A stretch of 64,000 nt of DNA from the NCBI GenBank assembly GCA_039822785.1, contig JBCBMO010000001.1:186001-250000 (forward strand), read 5' to 3'. The first letter of the stretch is position 1, and each line of letters begins with the position of its first letter. This stretch comes from Thermohalobaculum sp039822785 (GTDB lineage Bacteria > Pseudomonadota > Alphaproteobacteria > Rhodobacterales > Rhodobacteraceae). Below, piece after piece: positions 43,260-52,752 of the stretch. The notes beneath the pieces are model-generated. The model was not told the DNA's origin and did no database searches. It worked only from the letters and a program-made list of their open reading frames with translations. Made by a program: the position numbers and the translations under genes.

Positions 43260-44246
43260 ATGGGACAGACGACGGAGAAGCCGCCGTTACGGGTCCTCTT
43301 GGCCAATCCCCGCGGCTTCTGCGCCGGTGTCGATCGGGCGGTGGAGACGGTGGAGCGCGCGCTCGCGATGCATGGGGCGCCGGTCTATGTGCGCCACGAG
43401 ATCGTCCATAACGCCCGGGTCTGCGACGGTCTGCGCGCCAAGGGCGCGGTCTTTGTCGAGGAATTGGACGAGGTACCGGCCGGCTCCACGGTCGTCTTCA
43501 GTGCCCATGGCGTGGCCCGGCGGGTGGAGGAGGAGGCGGCCGATGCGGGTCATGAGGTCATCGATGCGACCTGTCCGCTGGTTGCCCGCGTCCATATCGG
43601 CGGCCGGCGCTACGTCGCCGACGGGCGCCACCTGATCCTGATCGGCCATCGCGGCCACGCAGAGGTGGAAGGCACCCTCGGCCAGATCGACGGGCCGGTC
43701 AGCGTCGTCGCGAACCGCGCCGAGGTCGAGGCGCTCGACTTCCCGCCGGACGCCCGCATGGCCTATGTCACCCAGACCACCCTGTCGGTCAGCGACACCG
43801 AGGGCATCATCGACGCCATCATGGCGCGCTGGCCTGATACCCAGGGCCCAGATACGCGCGACATCTGCTTTGCCACCCACAACCGCCAGCAGGCCGTGCG
43901 CGATCTCGCGTCAGAGGCGGATCTGGTGATCGTCGTCGGTGCCCGGAACTCCTCCAACTCCAACCGCCTGGTCGAGATCGCGGAGGCGGAGGGCTGCCGC
44001 GCCTTCCTGCTGCCCACCCCCGAGGAGCTGTCGAAGGACCAGCTCGACGGTGTCGGGTGCCTCGTCGTCACCGCCGGCGCCTCGGCACCCGAAATCCTGG
44101 TGCGCGAGACGCTGGCCCGGCTGGCCGGCTGGCATGATGTGACCGTCGAGGAACGCGACGGCGTGCGGGAGGACGTGACTTTTCGTCTTCCGAGAGAGGT
44201 CGAAGACGATTATCCGCCCTCACGCCTTGCCGTAGGCGTGAAATAA
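43260..44246 (+). CDS. ispH: 4-Hydroxy-3-methylbut-2-enyl diphosphate reductase
   Basis: This iron-sulfur enzyme performs the last step of the MEP pathway, giving IPP and DMAPP. The 328 residues have the three cluster Cys: Cys21 (PRGFCAG), Cys105 (DATCPLV) and Cys203 (ICFATHNRQ). NSSNSNRLVE and TAGASAPE also appear. AGGAGG lies 7 bases before ATG 43260. It lies 38 bases before hpnH and so probably shares its transcript, tying precursor supply to hopanoid synthesis. Confidence 0.96.
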   Translation: MGQTTEKPPLRVLLANPRGFCAGVDRAVETVERALAMHGAPVYVRHEIVHNARVCDGLRAKGAVFVEELDEVPAGSTVVFSAHGVARRVEEEAADAGHEVIDATCPLVARVHIGGRRYVADGRHLILIGHRGHAEVEGTLGQIDGPVSVVANRAEVEALDFPPDARMAYVTQTTLSVSDTEGIIDAIMARWPDTQGPDTRDICFATHNRQQAVRDLASEADLVIVVGARNSSNSNRLVEIAEAEGCRAFLLPTPEELSKDQLDGVGCLVVTAGASAPEILVRETLARLAGWHDVTVEERDGVREDVTFRLPREVEDDYPPSRLAVGVK

Positions 44247-44284
44247 GGCCACATCGACCGAACGTTTCTAAAGGAGACTACGCC

Positions 44285-45415
44285 GTGTCCGTCCCGCTTC
44301 GACAGCAACTCCGCGTCGCCAGCTACATCATCGGTCAGAAGCTGAAGGGCAACAAGCGCTATCCCCTGGTCTTGATGCTCGAGCCGCTCTTCAAGTGCAA
44401 CCTGGCCTGTCCGGGATGCGGGAAGATCGACTATCCCGACCTGATCCTGAACCGCCGCCTGAGCGCGGAGGAGTGCTGGCAGGCCGCCGAGGAATGCGGG
44501 GCGCCCATGGTCGCGATCCCCGGCGGCGAGCCGCTGATCCACAAGGAGATCGGGGAGATCGTCCGCGGCCTGGTCGAGCGCAAGAAATACGTCTCGCTCT
44601 GCACCAACGCGCTGCTGCTCGAGAAGAAGCTGCATCTCTTCGAGCCTTCGCCGTACCTGTTCTTCTCGGTCCACCTCGACGGTCTGAAGGAGCATCACGA
44701 CAAGGCGGTCGACCAAAGGGGCGTGTTCGAGCGCGCGGTGAAGGCGATCAAGGCGGCGCAGGACAAGGGCTTCAAGGTCAACGTCAACGCGACGATCTTC
44801 GAAGGCTATCCCGCGGACGAGCTGGCGGATTACCTCGACTACTGCACCGAGATGGGCGTCGGGATCTCGATCAGCCCGGGCTTCGCCTATGAGCGCGCCC
44901 CGGACCAGGCCCACTTCCTGAACCGCAAGCGCACCAAGGAGTTCTTCCGCGAGGTCTTCCGCATCGGCGAGAGCCGCGGGACCGCCAAGAAGTGGTCGCT
45001 CAGCCATTCGCCGATCTTCCTCGACTTCCTGCTCGGCAACCAGGAGATGACCTGCACCCCCTGGGGCATGCCGACGCGCAATGTCTTCGGCTGGCAAAAG
45101 CCCTGCTACCTGCTCGGCGAGGGCTACGCGAAGACCTACAACGAGCTGCTCGAGACGACCGAGTGGGAGAAGTATGGCACCGGCAACTATGAGAAGTGCC
45201 ATGACTGCATGGCCCACTGCGGCTATGAGCCGACGGCAGCCAATGTCGCCTTCGCCAACCCGCTGAAGATGCTCAAGCTCGCTGTCAGCGGGCTGAAGAC
45301 GTCCGGGCCCATGGCCAAGGAAATCGACCTCTCCCAGGCCCGCTCGGCGGAGGAGCATCACGAGCGCCTCGTCTCCGAGGAAATGAGCAAGATCCGCAAC
45401 ATCGCCGCGGAGTAG
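44285..45415 (+). CDS. hpnH: Adenosyl-hopene transferase HpnH (radical SAM)
   Basis: It joins the 5'-deoxyadenosyl group of SAM to diploptene to give adenosylhopane, the first side-chain step. The 376 residues contain the radical SAM cluster motif with Cys38, Cys42 and Cys45 (KCNLACPGCGK), GGEPLIHKEI, and a C-terminal SPASM-like Cys set (WQKPCYLL, CHDCMAHCGYEPTA). GTG start at 44285 with AAGGAG upstream. Confidence 0.95.
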   Translation: MSVPLRQQLRVASYIIGQKLKGNKRYPLVLMLEPLFKCNLACPGCGKIDYPDLILNRRLSAEECWQAAEECGAPMVAIPGGEPLIHKEIGEIVRGLVERKKYVSLCTNALLLEKKLHLFEPSPYLFFSVHLDGLKEHHDKAVDQRGVFERAVKAIKAAQDKGFKVNVNATIFEGYPADELADYLDYCTEMGVGISISPGFAYERAPDQAHFLNRKRTKEFFREVFRIGESRGTAKKWSLSHSPIFLDFLLGNQEMTCTPWGMPTRNVFGWQKPCYLLGEGYAKTYNELLETTEWEKYGTGNYEKCHDCMAHCGYEPTAANVAFANPLKMLKLAVSGLKTSGPMAKEIDLSQARSAEEHHERLVSEEMSKIRNIAAE

Positions 45416-45421
45416 TCGCTA

Positions 45422-45448
45422 CCGCCGTCGGGGTTTCGCTGACGGCGG
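45422..45448. terminator. Hairpin between convergent hpnH and hpnG
   Basis: CCGCCGTC (45422-45429) and GACGGCGG (45441-45448) form a perfect 8-bp stem with an 11-base loop, in the 66-base gap between converging genes. No U-run, so a bidirectional terminator is only suggested. Confidence 0.35.
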
Positions 45449-45481
45449 GTATACTGTGCCCGTCCATCGCGGAAACAAGCG

Positions 45482-46156
45482 CTAGAGGCTTGCCAGATGG
45501 TGCCGCAGCCCCTCGGCGGCCCTTTTGAGTGCTGCGAACCCGGCATCACTGTCCGCCTTGGCCCGCATGAGCGCGGGCAGATCGCCGGGTTTTCGTAACA
45601 GGCCACCCAGCACCGTGCCGATCTGCGGTTTCCCGTCGGGCCCCAATGCCTCGGTCGCCAGACCCGGCAGGGCCCGGTCCGCTGGATCGCCGATGGCGCG
45701 TAGCGCGAGGCACGGCAGGCCAGCAGCAGCGGCAGCACGCGCAACGCGATGGGTCTCCATATCCACGGCGGCGGCACCCAGGGTCTCGGCCAGCCGTGTC
45801 TTCTCCGCCGGCGTCATGATCACGCGCTCCGCGCCCAGCAGCCGCGCAGGCTGCTTGCCGGCCAGGGTGAGGGGAACCGGGGCGAGGGGCCGTTCGACGC
45901 CCTGTTCGTCGATCACATGGCGGGGTGCGATGAGGTCGCCGGGCTCAAGACCCGCCACCAGCCCGCCGGCCAGGCCCCAACTCACCAGCACCTGGCATCC
46001 CGCTGCGGCCAGTGCCCTTGCCTGGTCCTCCGCCACCGCCGGCCGCGCGCCGCTGATCGTCACCGTGACCTGGGGATCGTCGCCGAGCAGCCCCAGCTCC
46101 ATACGCTCGCGCGCCAAGCCGCAGACGATGCCGACCTTGGGAAGCGGAGCGGTCAT
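45482..46156 (-). CDS. hpnG: Hopanoid-associated phosphorylase HpnG
   Basis: It removes adenine from adenosylhopane to give ribosylhopane. The 224 residues show the nucleoside-phosphorylase/nucleosidase fold: VGIVCGLARE at the start, SWGLAGGL, AVDMETHRVAR (the typical VDMExxxxA segment) and ALRAIGDPADRALP. It is the last gene of the hpnC-D-E-F-G operon, 33 bases after shc. Confidence 0.9.
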   Translation of the reverse strand: MTAPLPKVGIVCGLARERMELGLLGDDPQVTVTISGARPAVAEDQARALAAAGCQVLVSWGLAGGLVAGLEPGDLIAPRHVIDEQGVERPLAPVPLTLAGKQPARLLGAERVIMTPAEKTRLAETLGAAAVDMETHRVARAAAAAGLPCLALRAIGDPADRALPGLATEALGPDGKPQIGTVLGGLLRKPGDLPALMRAKADSDAGFAALKRAAEGLRHHLASL

Positions 46157-46189
46157 GGCGCGATCACGGGTCCAGCAGGGGCCGCTGGG

Positions 46190-48229
46190 TCAGATGCCCC
46201 AGCGCACCTCCCGGTCGTTGGAGGCCATCAGCTTCTCGTAGCGCCCCATCGCCCAAAGCGGGAAGAACGCCGCGTAACCGTGATATTTCAAATAGAAAAC
46301 CTTGGGGAAGCCCGTGCCGGTGTAATGCGGCTCGACCCAGCGCGAACCGTCCTCCTCCCGCGGGGCGCGGGACAGCCAGTCGATGCCGCGACGCACGGAC
46401 TCGCTCTCGGGTCCCTCGGCGGACATGAGGCCGAGCAGCGCCCAGGCGGTCTGTGACGGGGTCGAGCGCTGATCGAAACCCTCGCCTTGGGTCTCGTAGC
46501 TTTCCAGCCCCTCGCCCCAGCCACCGTCCTCGTGCTGCTGCGCCTTCAGCCAGTCCACGGCGCGGCGGATGTAGGGTTGGCTCATATCCTCGCCCGCGCC
46601 CTGTAAGGCCACCAGCGCGGACCAGGTGCCGTAGATGTAGTTCGCACCCCAGCGGCCGTACCAGGAGCCGTCCGGTTCCTGCTCGGCGCGGATGAAGGCG
46701 ATGCCCCGGCGGATGCTGCCGGCGTATTTCTGGGCGTCCACCTGCGCGAGGCATCCCACGCAGCGCGCGGTCACATCCACCGTCGGCGGGTCGAGCAGGG
46801 CGCCATGGTCGGCGAAGGGGATCGAGTTCAGATAGTAGTGCTCGTTCTCCGGATCGAAGGCGCCCCAACCGCCGGAGCGGGACTGCATCCCCTCCAGCCA
46901 CTCACAGCCGCGGTCGATGTTCTCGGCATAGCGCTCGGGGTCCGCGCGGTGCATGGCCATGACCACAACGGCGCTGTCGTCGACGTCCGGGTAATCCGGG
47001 TTCTCGTACTGAAAGGCCCAGCCGCCGGGGCGCAGGTTCGGCCGGCGCACAGCCCAGTCGCCCACGTGGTCCAGCACCTGCTTCTCCGCCAGCCAATCCA
47101 GCATATGGGTCAGCCGCGGATCCTCGCGCTCGCCCGCCTCCATCACCGCATGGGCGGCGAGCGCGCTGTCCCAGACGGGGCTCACGCAGGGCTGGAAGTA
47201 GAGCTGTTCGCCGCGCTCCACCATCAGCCGCTCCACGGCCTCGCGCGCGATCATCATCGCAGGGTGGGTGTCGGGATAGCCGAGGACGCGCAGCGCCATC
47301 ACCGCATTGGCCATGGCCGGGTAGATCGCGCCTAGCCCGTCCTGGCCGTTGAGGTGGCTCAGCGTGAACTCCTCCGCCTTGCGGATTGCGCGTTCGCGCG
47401 TGCCCTTGGGGAAGAAGGGCTCGGCGTGTTGCAGCGCCTTGTCGAGCAGCAGGAACATCTCCCCGATGCGGCTGCCGGTGGGGTTCACCTGCCAGGTCTT
47501 CTGCTGCTCGGGCGGGACGACAAACAGCTCGCGAATATCGCGCCCGGTCGGGTTCTCCGCCTTTGCGCGCTTGGCGTAGAGGATCAGCAGCGGCGTCAGC
47601 ACCGTGCGCGACCAATAGGCGATCTTGCTCATGTGGAAGGGGAACCATTCCGGCATGAGGATCGCTTCGACCGGGATGCAGGGCATGCCGCGCCAGGGGA
47701 TCTCGCGGTAAAGCGCGAGCATGATGCGGGTGAAGACATTGGCCGTGGCGGCCCCGCCCTGGGCCAGCACCCAGTTGCGCGCCTTCACCATATGAGGCGC
47801 ATCGATGTCGTCGCCGATGAGCTTGAGCGCCCAGTACCCCTTCACCGTCGCTGAGATATTGCCCGCGCCGTCGTGGAACAGCGGCCAAGAGCCGTCCTCG
47901 TTCTGGACCGAGCGGATATAGAGCGCGATGCGCGCCTCCCGCGCCGGGTCGATTTCGCCCAGGAAATGACGCAGCAGGACGTATTCGGCGGGGATGGTGC
48001 AGTCGGCCTCCAGCTCGAAGACGATGTGGCCATCGTCGCGCTGTTCGCGCCACAGCGCCTCGCGCTGCTGCTCCATGACCGCGGTGCGTTCGTGCCAGCT
48101 GCTGGGCGCCGCCTGCGCGTCGGCCTCGGCGCCTGGGATGCCAAGCATGGCCGCCGCCTCATGCTCGGGCAGCGGCGCGGCTTCTGCCGCTCCGCCCATC
48201 GTCACACCCAGCCCCACGGTTCGTTTCAT
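46190..48229 (-). CDS. shc: Squalene-hopene cyclase
   Basis: It cyclises squalene to hopene/hopanol at the inner membrane. The 679 residues contain the catalytic DVDD at 415-418 (PDVDDSAVVVMAMHRADP) and several QW-type repeats (EQEPDGSWYGRWGANYIYGTW, QQHEDGGWGEG, QNEDGSWPLF). Its start overlaps the hpnE stop by 4 bases. The hpn-cluster name is hpnF. Confidence 0.97.
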   Translation of the reverse strand: MKRTVGLGVTMGGAAEAAPLPEHEAAAMLGIPGAEADAQAAPSSWHERTAVMEQQREALWREQRDDGHIVFELEADCTIPAEYVLLRHFLGEIDPAREARIALYIRSVQNEDGSWPLFHDGAGNISATVKGYWALKLIGDDIDAPHMVKARNWVLAQGGAATANVFTRIMLALYREIPWRGMPCIPVEAILMPEWFPFHMSKIAYWSRTVLTPLLILYAKRAKAENPTGRDIRELFVVPPEQQKTWQVNPTGSRIGEMFLLLDKALQHAEPFFPKGTRERAIRKAEEFTLSHLNGQDGLGAIYPAMANAVMALRVLGYPDTHPAMMIAREAVERLMVERGEQLYFQPCVSPVWDSALAAHAVMEAGEREDPRLTHMLDWLAEKQVLDHVGDWAVRRPNLRPGGWAFQYENPDYPDVDDSAVVVMAMHRADPERYAENIDRGCEWLEGMQSRSGGWGAFDPENEHYYLNSIPFADHGALLDPPTVDVTARCVGCLAQVDAQKYAGSIRRGIAFIRAEQEPDGSWYGRWGANYIYGTWSALVALQGAGEDMSQPYIRRAVDWLKAQQHEDGGWGEGLESYETQGEGFDQRSTPSQTAWALLGLMSAEGPESESVRRGIDWLSRAPREEDGSRWVEPHYTGTGFPKVFYLKYHGYAAFFPLWAMGRYEKLMASNDREVRWGI

Positions 48230-49563
48230 TCGCGTCCTGCTCGTTCTACCGTTCCCGCCGCCATGGCTGCGACGTGGCCTGCCGCGATTTCGCCCGACAG
48301 GACGGCGCCTTCGATCGTCGCCGGCAGACCGGTATCGGTGGCATCGCCCGCTAGGATCAGGTTCGCCAGATCGGTCCGCGCTGCCAGCCGCTGTGCCACA
48401 CCGCCTGGCGACTGGTCAAAGGTGGCTCGCTTTTCCACGATGATGCGGGCTGCCTCCGGCGCAGTCTCCTTTAAGCAAAGCACCGCCGCGACCTCACGCC
48501 AGAGGGTTGCGGCAATTTCCTCGCGTGGTGTTGCGAGGATGCCGAGACTATCGGCAGCGCTTACCGTGACGCTTATGACGTCGCCGCGCACGAAGACCCA
48601 TTGCCCCAGGCTGCCGATCATGCCCGTGAGCGGCGGCGTGTCGGTCGGCAGGGTCTCGGGGCGCACCCGGAAATGGGCGTTCAGGATGGCGCCATCGTCC
48701 ACCGGTGGGTCCATCTCTGGCATTATCCGGCGCAGTCGCCCGGGCGGTAGCGCCAGGATCACCGCATCGCCCGGCCCCAGCACGATGCGCCGGTCCGAGA
48801 AGGCGAGCGCCTCGATCCGCCCCGCCGCACGCTCGAGCGCCTGCAGGGGGCGATTGTAGGTGACCGTGACCCCCAGCGCCGCCATGCGGTCGAGGGCGGG
48901 GGTCACCAGGGCCTCCCCCAGCCCCTCGGGCGCGAACATGGGCCGCGTGGGGCCCGCGCCGCGCAGAAAGGTGCGTTCGAGGACGCGCCACAGGAGCCTG
49001 GCATGCCCCCGCTCCGGCGTGGTGTTGAGAATGCCGAGGGTCAGGGGCTCCCAAAGCGCACGCCACAGCGGGCCGCGGTCGCGGATCGCCTCGGCCACCG
49101 TGGTCTGGGGCCCGGCGAGGGCCAGCCGCCAGCCGCCGAGATAGTCCCAGGGCCGCGTCCCGGGCACCCGGCGCCCAGCGACCAGCGGCCACCAGGGGAT
49201 CGGCCCCGCGTTGAGGTGGACGGCGAAGCGGCGGTCCGCGCCCGTCGCGGCGAGATCGACCATCGGGAAGATCGCGTCTGGGGCCGCCACCAACCCCTTT
49301 GGCGCGCCGGTGCGGCCAAGGTAGCGCTGCACCGCGTCGTTGCCGGTCAGGACCAGATGGCTGCCGTTGTCGATGCGCCGGTCGAGCACCGCGTCGTGGA
49401 AGCTGCGGCAGCGGCCCCCGGCGTGGCCTGCGCCCTCCCAAATCGCGACACGGCGCCCGGCCTCGGCGGCGGTCAGGGCGGCGGAGAGGCCTGCGAGGCC
49501 TGCGCCGATCACATGGACAGTGCCTTCGCCGGGATCGGCGGCGGGGTGGGCACCGTCGGCCAT
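48226..49563 (-). CDS. hpnE: Hydroxysqualene dehydroxylase HpnE
   Basis: This FAD amine-oxidase-like enzyme reduces hydroxysqualene to squalene. The 445 residues begin with the dinucleotide fold VHVIGAGLAGLSAALTAAEAG, then GGRCRSFHDAVLDRRIDNGSHLVL, and end with NLILAGDATDTGLPATIEGAVLSGEIA, the FAD-binding end motif. It sits between hpnD (3-base gap) and shc (overlap). Confidence 0.93.
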   Translation of the reverse strand: MADGAHPAADPGEGTVHVIGAGLAGLSAALTAAEAGRRVAIWEGAGHAGGRCRSFHDAVLDRRIDNGSHLVLTGNDAVQRYLGRTGAPKGLVAAPDAIFPMVDLAATGADRRFAVHLNAGPIPWWPLVAGRRVPGTRPWDYLGGWRLALAGPQTTVAEAIRDRGPLWRALWEPLTLGILNTTPERGHARLLWRVLERTFLRGAGPTRPMFAPEGLGEALVTPALDRMAALGVTVTYNRPLQALERAAGRIEALAFSDRRIVLGPGDAVILALPPGRLRRIMPEMDPPVDDGAILNAHFRVRPETLPTDTPPLTGMIGSLGQWVFVRGDVISVTVSAADSLGILATPREEIAATLWREVAAVLCLKETAPEAARIIVEKRATFDQSPGGVAQRLAARTDLANLILAGDATDTGLPATIEGAVLSGEIAAGHVAAMAAGTVERAGRE

Positions 49564-49566
49564 GGC

Positions 49567-50496
49567 TCAGCCGGCCGCCGGCCGGTGCGCGGCAGGGTCC
49601 AAGATGGCGGTGAGGGCGGCGCGCAGCTTGGCGCCCTTGCTGAGGCTCACCCGCGGTTCAGGCCGGAAACCGCGGTTTTGAGCGGCGTTCAAAGTGGCCT
49701 CATAGACGCCCATCATCATGAGCGCGGGCACCAGCGGCACCCGAGGGTGGCCCGGGATCGCCGCGCGCGCCGCGTCGAACTCGGCTCGGGCGAGCTGGCC
49801 GATCTCACCAAGGAGGTCGGGCAGCGCAGGGGCCCCAAGCACCGTTGCAGGATCGGGCGCGATGCCGTGGCGCGCGAGCATCTCGGCGGGCAGATAGAGC
49901 CGCCCGCGCATCGTATCCTCGGCGACGTCGCGCAGGATGTTGGTGAGCTGCAGCGCATCGGCCAGGGCGAGCGCGAAGCGGGCCGACAGCGCACCGCGCC
50001 AGGCACCGAAAATCCGCATGGAGATCAGACCGACCGCGCCGGCGACCCGGCGGGTATAGCCACGAAGCTCGCTCATGGTCGGGGCCACGATCGGACCCTC
50101 CGCGTCCATCTCCATCCCCTCGATCAGCATCAGGAACTCGGCCTGGGGCAGGTCGTAGTCGCGCACCGCGGGCAGCAGCGCCTGCCCAATCGCCGAGACG
50201 GGATCGCCCGCATAGAGCGCCTCGATCTCCGCCCGCCAGGCGGCCAGCAGCTGGCGCCGGGTCTCTGCCGGCATGGGCTCGTCGGCGATGTCGTCGATCA
50301 CCCGGCTGAAGGCGTAGAGCGCCCACATGCCGCGGCGCCGCGGTGTGGGCAGGGCGCGCATGCCGGGGCCGAAGGAAGAGCCCGCTGCCCGAGTGATCGC
50401 GGCGGCGGCGGCGGCGGCGTCCTGGCCCGCGGCGGGCGCGGGGGTCAGGCGGGCGATCAGCGCCGCGGTATCCTCGATCTCGATCCGCTGCAGCAT
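49567..50496 (-). CDS. hpnD: Presqualene diphosphate synthase HpnD
   Basis: It joins two farnesyl diphosphates to presqualene diphosphate. The 309 residues of the squalene/phytoene synthase family have the first Asp motif in YAFSRVIDDIADEP and the second in ALQLTNILRDVAEDTMRGRLYLP. ATG 50496 begins 1 base after the hpnC stop; the frame is open to 50550 but that part overlaps hpnC. Confidence 0.93.
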   Translation of the reverse strand: MLQRIEIEDTAALIARLTPAPAAGQDAAAAAAAITRAAGSSFGPGMRALPTPRRRGMWALYAFSRVIDDIADEPMPAETRRQLLAAWRAEIEALYAGDPVSAIGQALLPAVRDYDLPQAEFLMLIEGMEMDAEGPIVAPTMSELRGYTRRVAGAVGLISMRIFGAWRGALSARFALALADALQLTNILRDVAEDTMRGRLYLPAEMLARHGIAPDPATVLGAPALPDLLGEIGQLARAEFDAARAAIPGHPRVPLVPALMMMGVYEATLNAAQNRGFRPEPRVSLSKGAKLRAALTAILDPAAHRPAAG

Positions 50497-50497
50497 G

Positions 50498-51397
50498 TCA
50501 GACCGAAGCCGAGAGCAGCCGGCGAAGACCGGCCAGGGCGCCGGCGGCATAGTCCAGGCGGCTGTGCTTGACGCGCCCGGCCAGCGGATCCTCGTGCCGC
50601 AGACGCCGCGCCAGCCGCTCGGCCAGGCGCTGGATCACTGCGGTCTCCGCACCCAGCCGGCGGCTCTGGATCTGCCGCGCCAGGGGGCGGGCCGTGTCGA
50701 GCAGCGCATCGGTGCCGTCCAGACAGCGGTCGATGACCCGGCGCAGGCCGGGAGAGGCATGGTCGGCATCGAGCGCGGTCTCGTCGATCCCAGCCTCGGC
50801 CATCCAGTCCTGGGGCAGATAGACCCGGTCGAGCCTGCGCCGGTCCGTCCCCAGGTCCTGCAGGTGGTTCAGCACCTGGAGCGCAGCGCAAAGCGCATCG
50901 CCGGCCGTCGCGGTCGAGGGCGCCTCCCCGTGCAGGTGCAGCAAGTAGCGCCCGACCGGGTGGGCGGAGTAACGGCAATACCCGAGCAGCGCCGGCCAGT
51001 CGGCATAGCGGGCCTGGCGCGCGTCTTGGCGAAAGGCGATCAGCAGGTCGGTGGCGCAATCCACGCCGACCGCGGTCTCGGCCAGGCTATGGTGCAGGGC
51101 GACGGCGAAATCGGGGGCGCCGGTGCCGCTCCTCACCGCGGCTTCACAGGCGTCCAGGCGGCGGATCTTCTCCTCGGCGCTCAGTGCTTCGTCGTCGGCG
51201 ATGTCGTCGGTGCCGCGGGCGAAGGCATAGTAGCGCATCACATGGGGCCGCAGCGCCGGCGCGATGAGGCGGGAGCCGACGGGAAAGTTCTCGTCGCCCG
51301 AGCCCTTGCCGGAGGGGGTTTCGATGGTGGTCGCATCAGCGGAGCCTTGGCCGCCACCCGGTACCAGGGGCGGCTCGGCTTGCAGGTGCACGGTCAT
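50498..51397 (-). CDS. hpnC: Hydroxysqualene synthase HpnC
   Basis: It turns presqualene diphosphate into hydroxysqualene. The 299 residues include the HpnC-specific start of the conserved part, GDENFPVGSRLIAPALRPHV, and MRYYAFARGTDDIADDEAL. The second site reads ALQVLNHLQDLGTDRRRLDRVYLP. It is first in the hpnC-D-E-F-G operon and diverges from hpnB across a 155-base gap. Confidence 0.93.
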   Translation of the reverse strand: MTVHLQAEPPLVPGGGQGSADATTIETPSGKGSGDENFPVGSRLIAPALRPHVMRYYAFARGTDDIADDEALSAEEKIRRLDACEAAVRSGTGAPDFAVALHHSLAETAVGVDCATDLLIAFRQDARQARYADWPALLGYCRYSAHPVGRYLLHLHGEAPSTATAGDALCAALQVLNHLQDLGTDRRRLDRVYLPQDWMAEAGIDETALDADHASPGLRRVIDRCLDGTDALLDTARPLARQIQSRRLGAETAVIQRLAERLARRLRHEDPLAGRVKHSRLDYAAGALAGLRRLLSASV

Positions 51398-51552
51398 GTC
51401 GAGCCCCTTCGATACCCGTCGCGCCCAACCTAGGGAGGCCGGGGTGCCCTGTCCATGCTGCGCTGCAAACGGCGGCGGACCGTGGCCCTGGCGCGGCGGT
51501 CACGGCCCATGGCGGCCTTGCGGGGCCCGATGGCGCGGGCTAGGCGGGCGCC

Positions 51553-52752
51553 ATGACCGAGGTGATGATTTGGGCGGCCAGCCTGTCGGCGCTGACCTGG
51601 GCTGGGATGATGCTGTTCTGGCACCGCTTTTGGCGGGCGGATCAGCGTCTGGGGGAGCATCCCGCGCGCGAGGACTGGCCGGCGGTGGTCGCGGTGATCC
51701 CGGCCCGCAACGAGGCCGAGAGCATCGTCGCGGTGCTTGAGGCGCATGCCGCCACTGCCTATCCCGGCCGCTTCTCGGTGGTGGTGGTCGACGACAATTC
51801 GACCGATGGCACCGGGGCGCTGGCGGCAGGGGTCGCGGCGCGCTCGGCCCGGCCGATCCAGATCGTCACCGGCAAGCCGCTGCCCGCTGGCTGGTCCGGC
51901 AAGCTCTGGGCGGTGGAGCAGGGGATCGAGGCGGCGGCCGAGAGCGCGCCGGATGCAGAATGGCTGTTGCTGACCGACGCCGACATCGTCCACGCGCCCG
52001 AGACGCTCGCGCGGCTGGTCGCGGCGGGGCAGGGGCGGGTGCTGGTCTCGCTGATGGCGCGGCTGGCGGTGGGGCGTGGGATCGGGCGGCTCCTGGTGCC
52101 GGCCTATGTGTTCTTCTTCCAAAAGCTCTATCCCTTTCCGGCCGTGAACGATGCGCGCTCGGCCATCGCAGGGGCGGCGGGGGGCTGCATGCTGGTCGAC
52201 CGTGCGCGGCTGGCACAGACCGGGGGCATCGCGGCGCTGCGCGGGGCCCTGATCGACGATTGCACCCTGGCCGCTCGCCTCAAGGGGACGGTACAGGCGC
52301 GCGCCAAGGGCACGGTCAGCAACGGTGAGCACCGGGCGATCTGGCTGGGGCTTGCGGACCGGGAGGTTGTGTCGCTGCGCGATACCGACCGGCTGGCGAC
52401 GATCTGGGAGACGGTGGCGCGCACGGCCTTTCCGCAGTTGCGCCGCTCCTGGCTGCTGCTGCTCGGCTGCGTGGTGGGGATGCTGTTCCTCTACCTCTCC
52501 GGCCCCTTGGCGGCGGTGCTGGGGCTTCTCAGCCTCGAGCCTGGACTGATGATCGCGGGGCTGGCGGCCTGGGGGCTGCAGGCGCTCTGCTTCTGGCCCA
52601 CCCTGCGGCTCTACGGCGGATCGGCGCTGGTGGCGGCAGGGCTGCCGGTTGTGGCGGTGCTCTATGTGCTGATGACCCTCGACAGCGCCCGGCGGGATAT
52701 GTTGGGCAAGGCCTCGCCCTGGAAGGGGCGCACCTATTCCGATCTTCCCTAG
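51553..52752 (+). CDS. hpnB: Hopene-associated glycosyltransferase HpnB
   Basis: A 399-residue family 2 glycosyltransferase anchored by an N-terminal helix and two or three C-terminal helices. The catalytic domain shows VVAVIPARNEAESI, VVVVDDNSTDGT and LLLTDADIVHAPETL, and the end has RAKGTVSNGEHRAIWLG. The product of HpnB is not settled, so only the family name is given. Its TAG stop shares a CTAG with the stop of hpnA on the other strand. Confidence 0.88.
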   Translation: MTEVMIWAASLSALTWAGMMLFWHRFWRADQRLGEHPAREDWPAVVAVIPARNEAESIVAVLEAHAATAYPGRFSVVVVDDNSTDGTGALAAGVAARSARPIQIVTGKPLPAGWSGKLWAVEQGIEAAAESAPDAEWLLLTDADIVHAPETLARLVAAGQGRVLVSLMARLAVGRGIGRLLVPAYVFFFQKLYPFPAVNDARSAIAGAAGGCMLVDRARLAQTGGIAALRGALIDDCTLAARLKGTVQARAKGTVSNGEHRAIWLGLADREVVSLRDTDRLATIWETVARTAFPQLRRSWLLLLGCVVGMLFLYLSGPLAAVLGLLSLEPGLMIAGLAAWGLQALCFWPTLRLYGGSALVAAGLPVVAVLYVLMTLDSARRDMLGKASPWKGRTYSDLP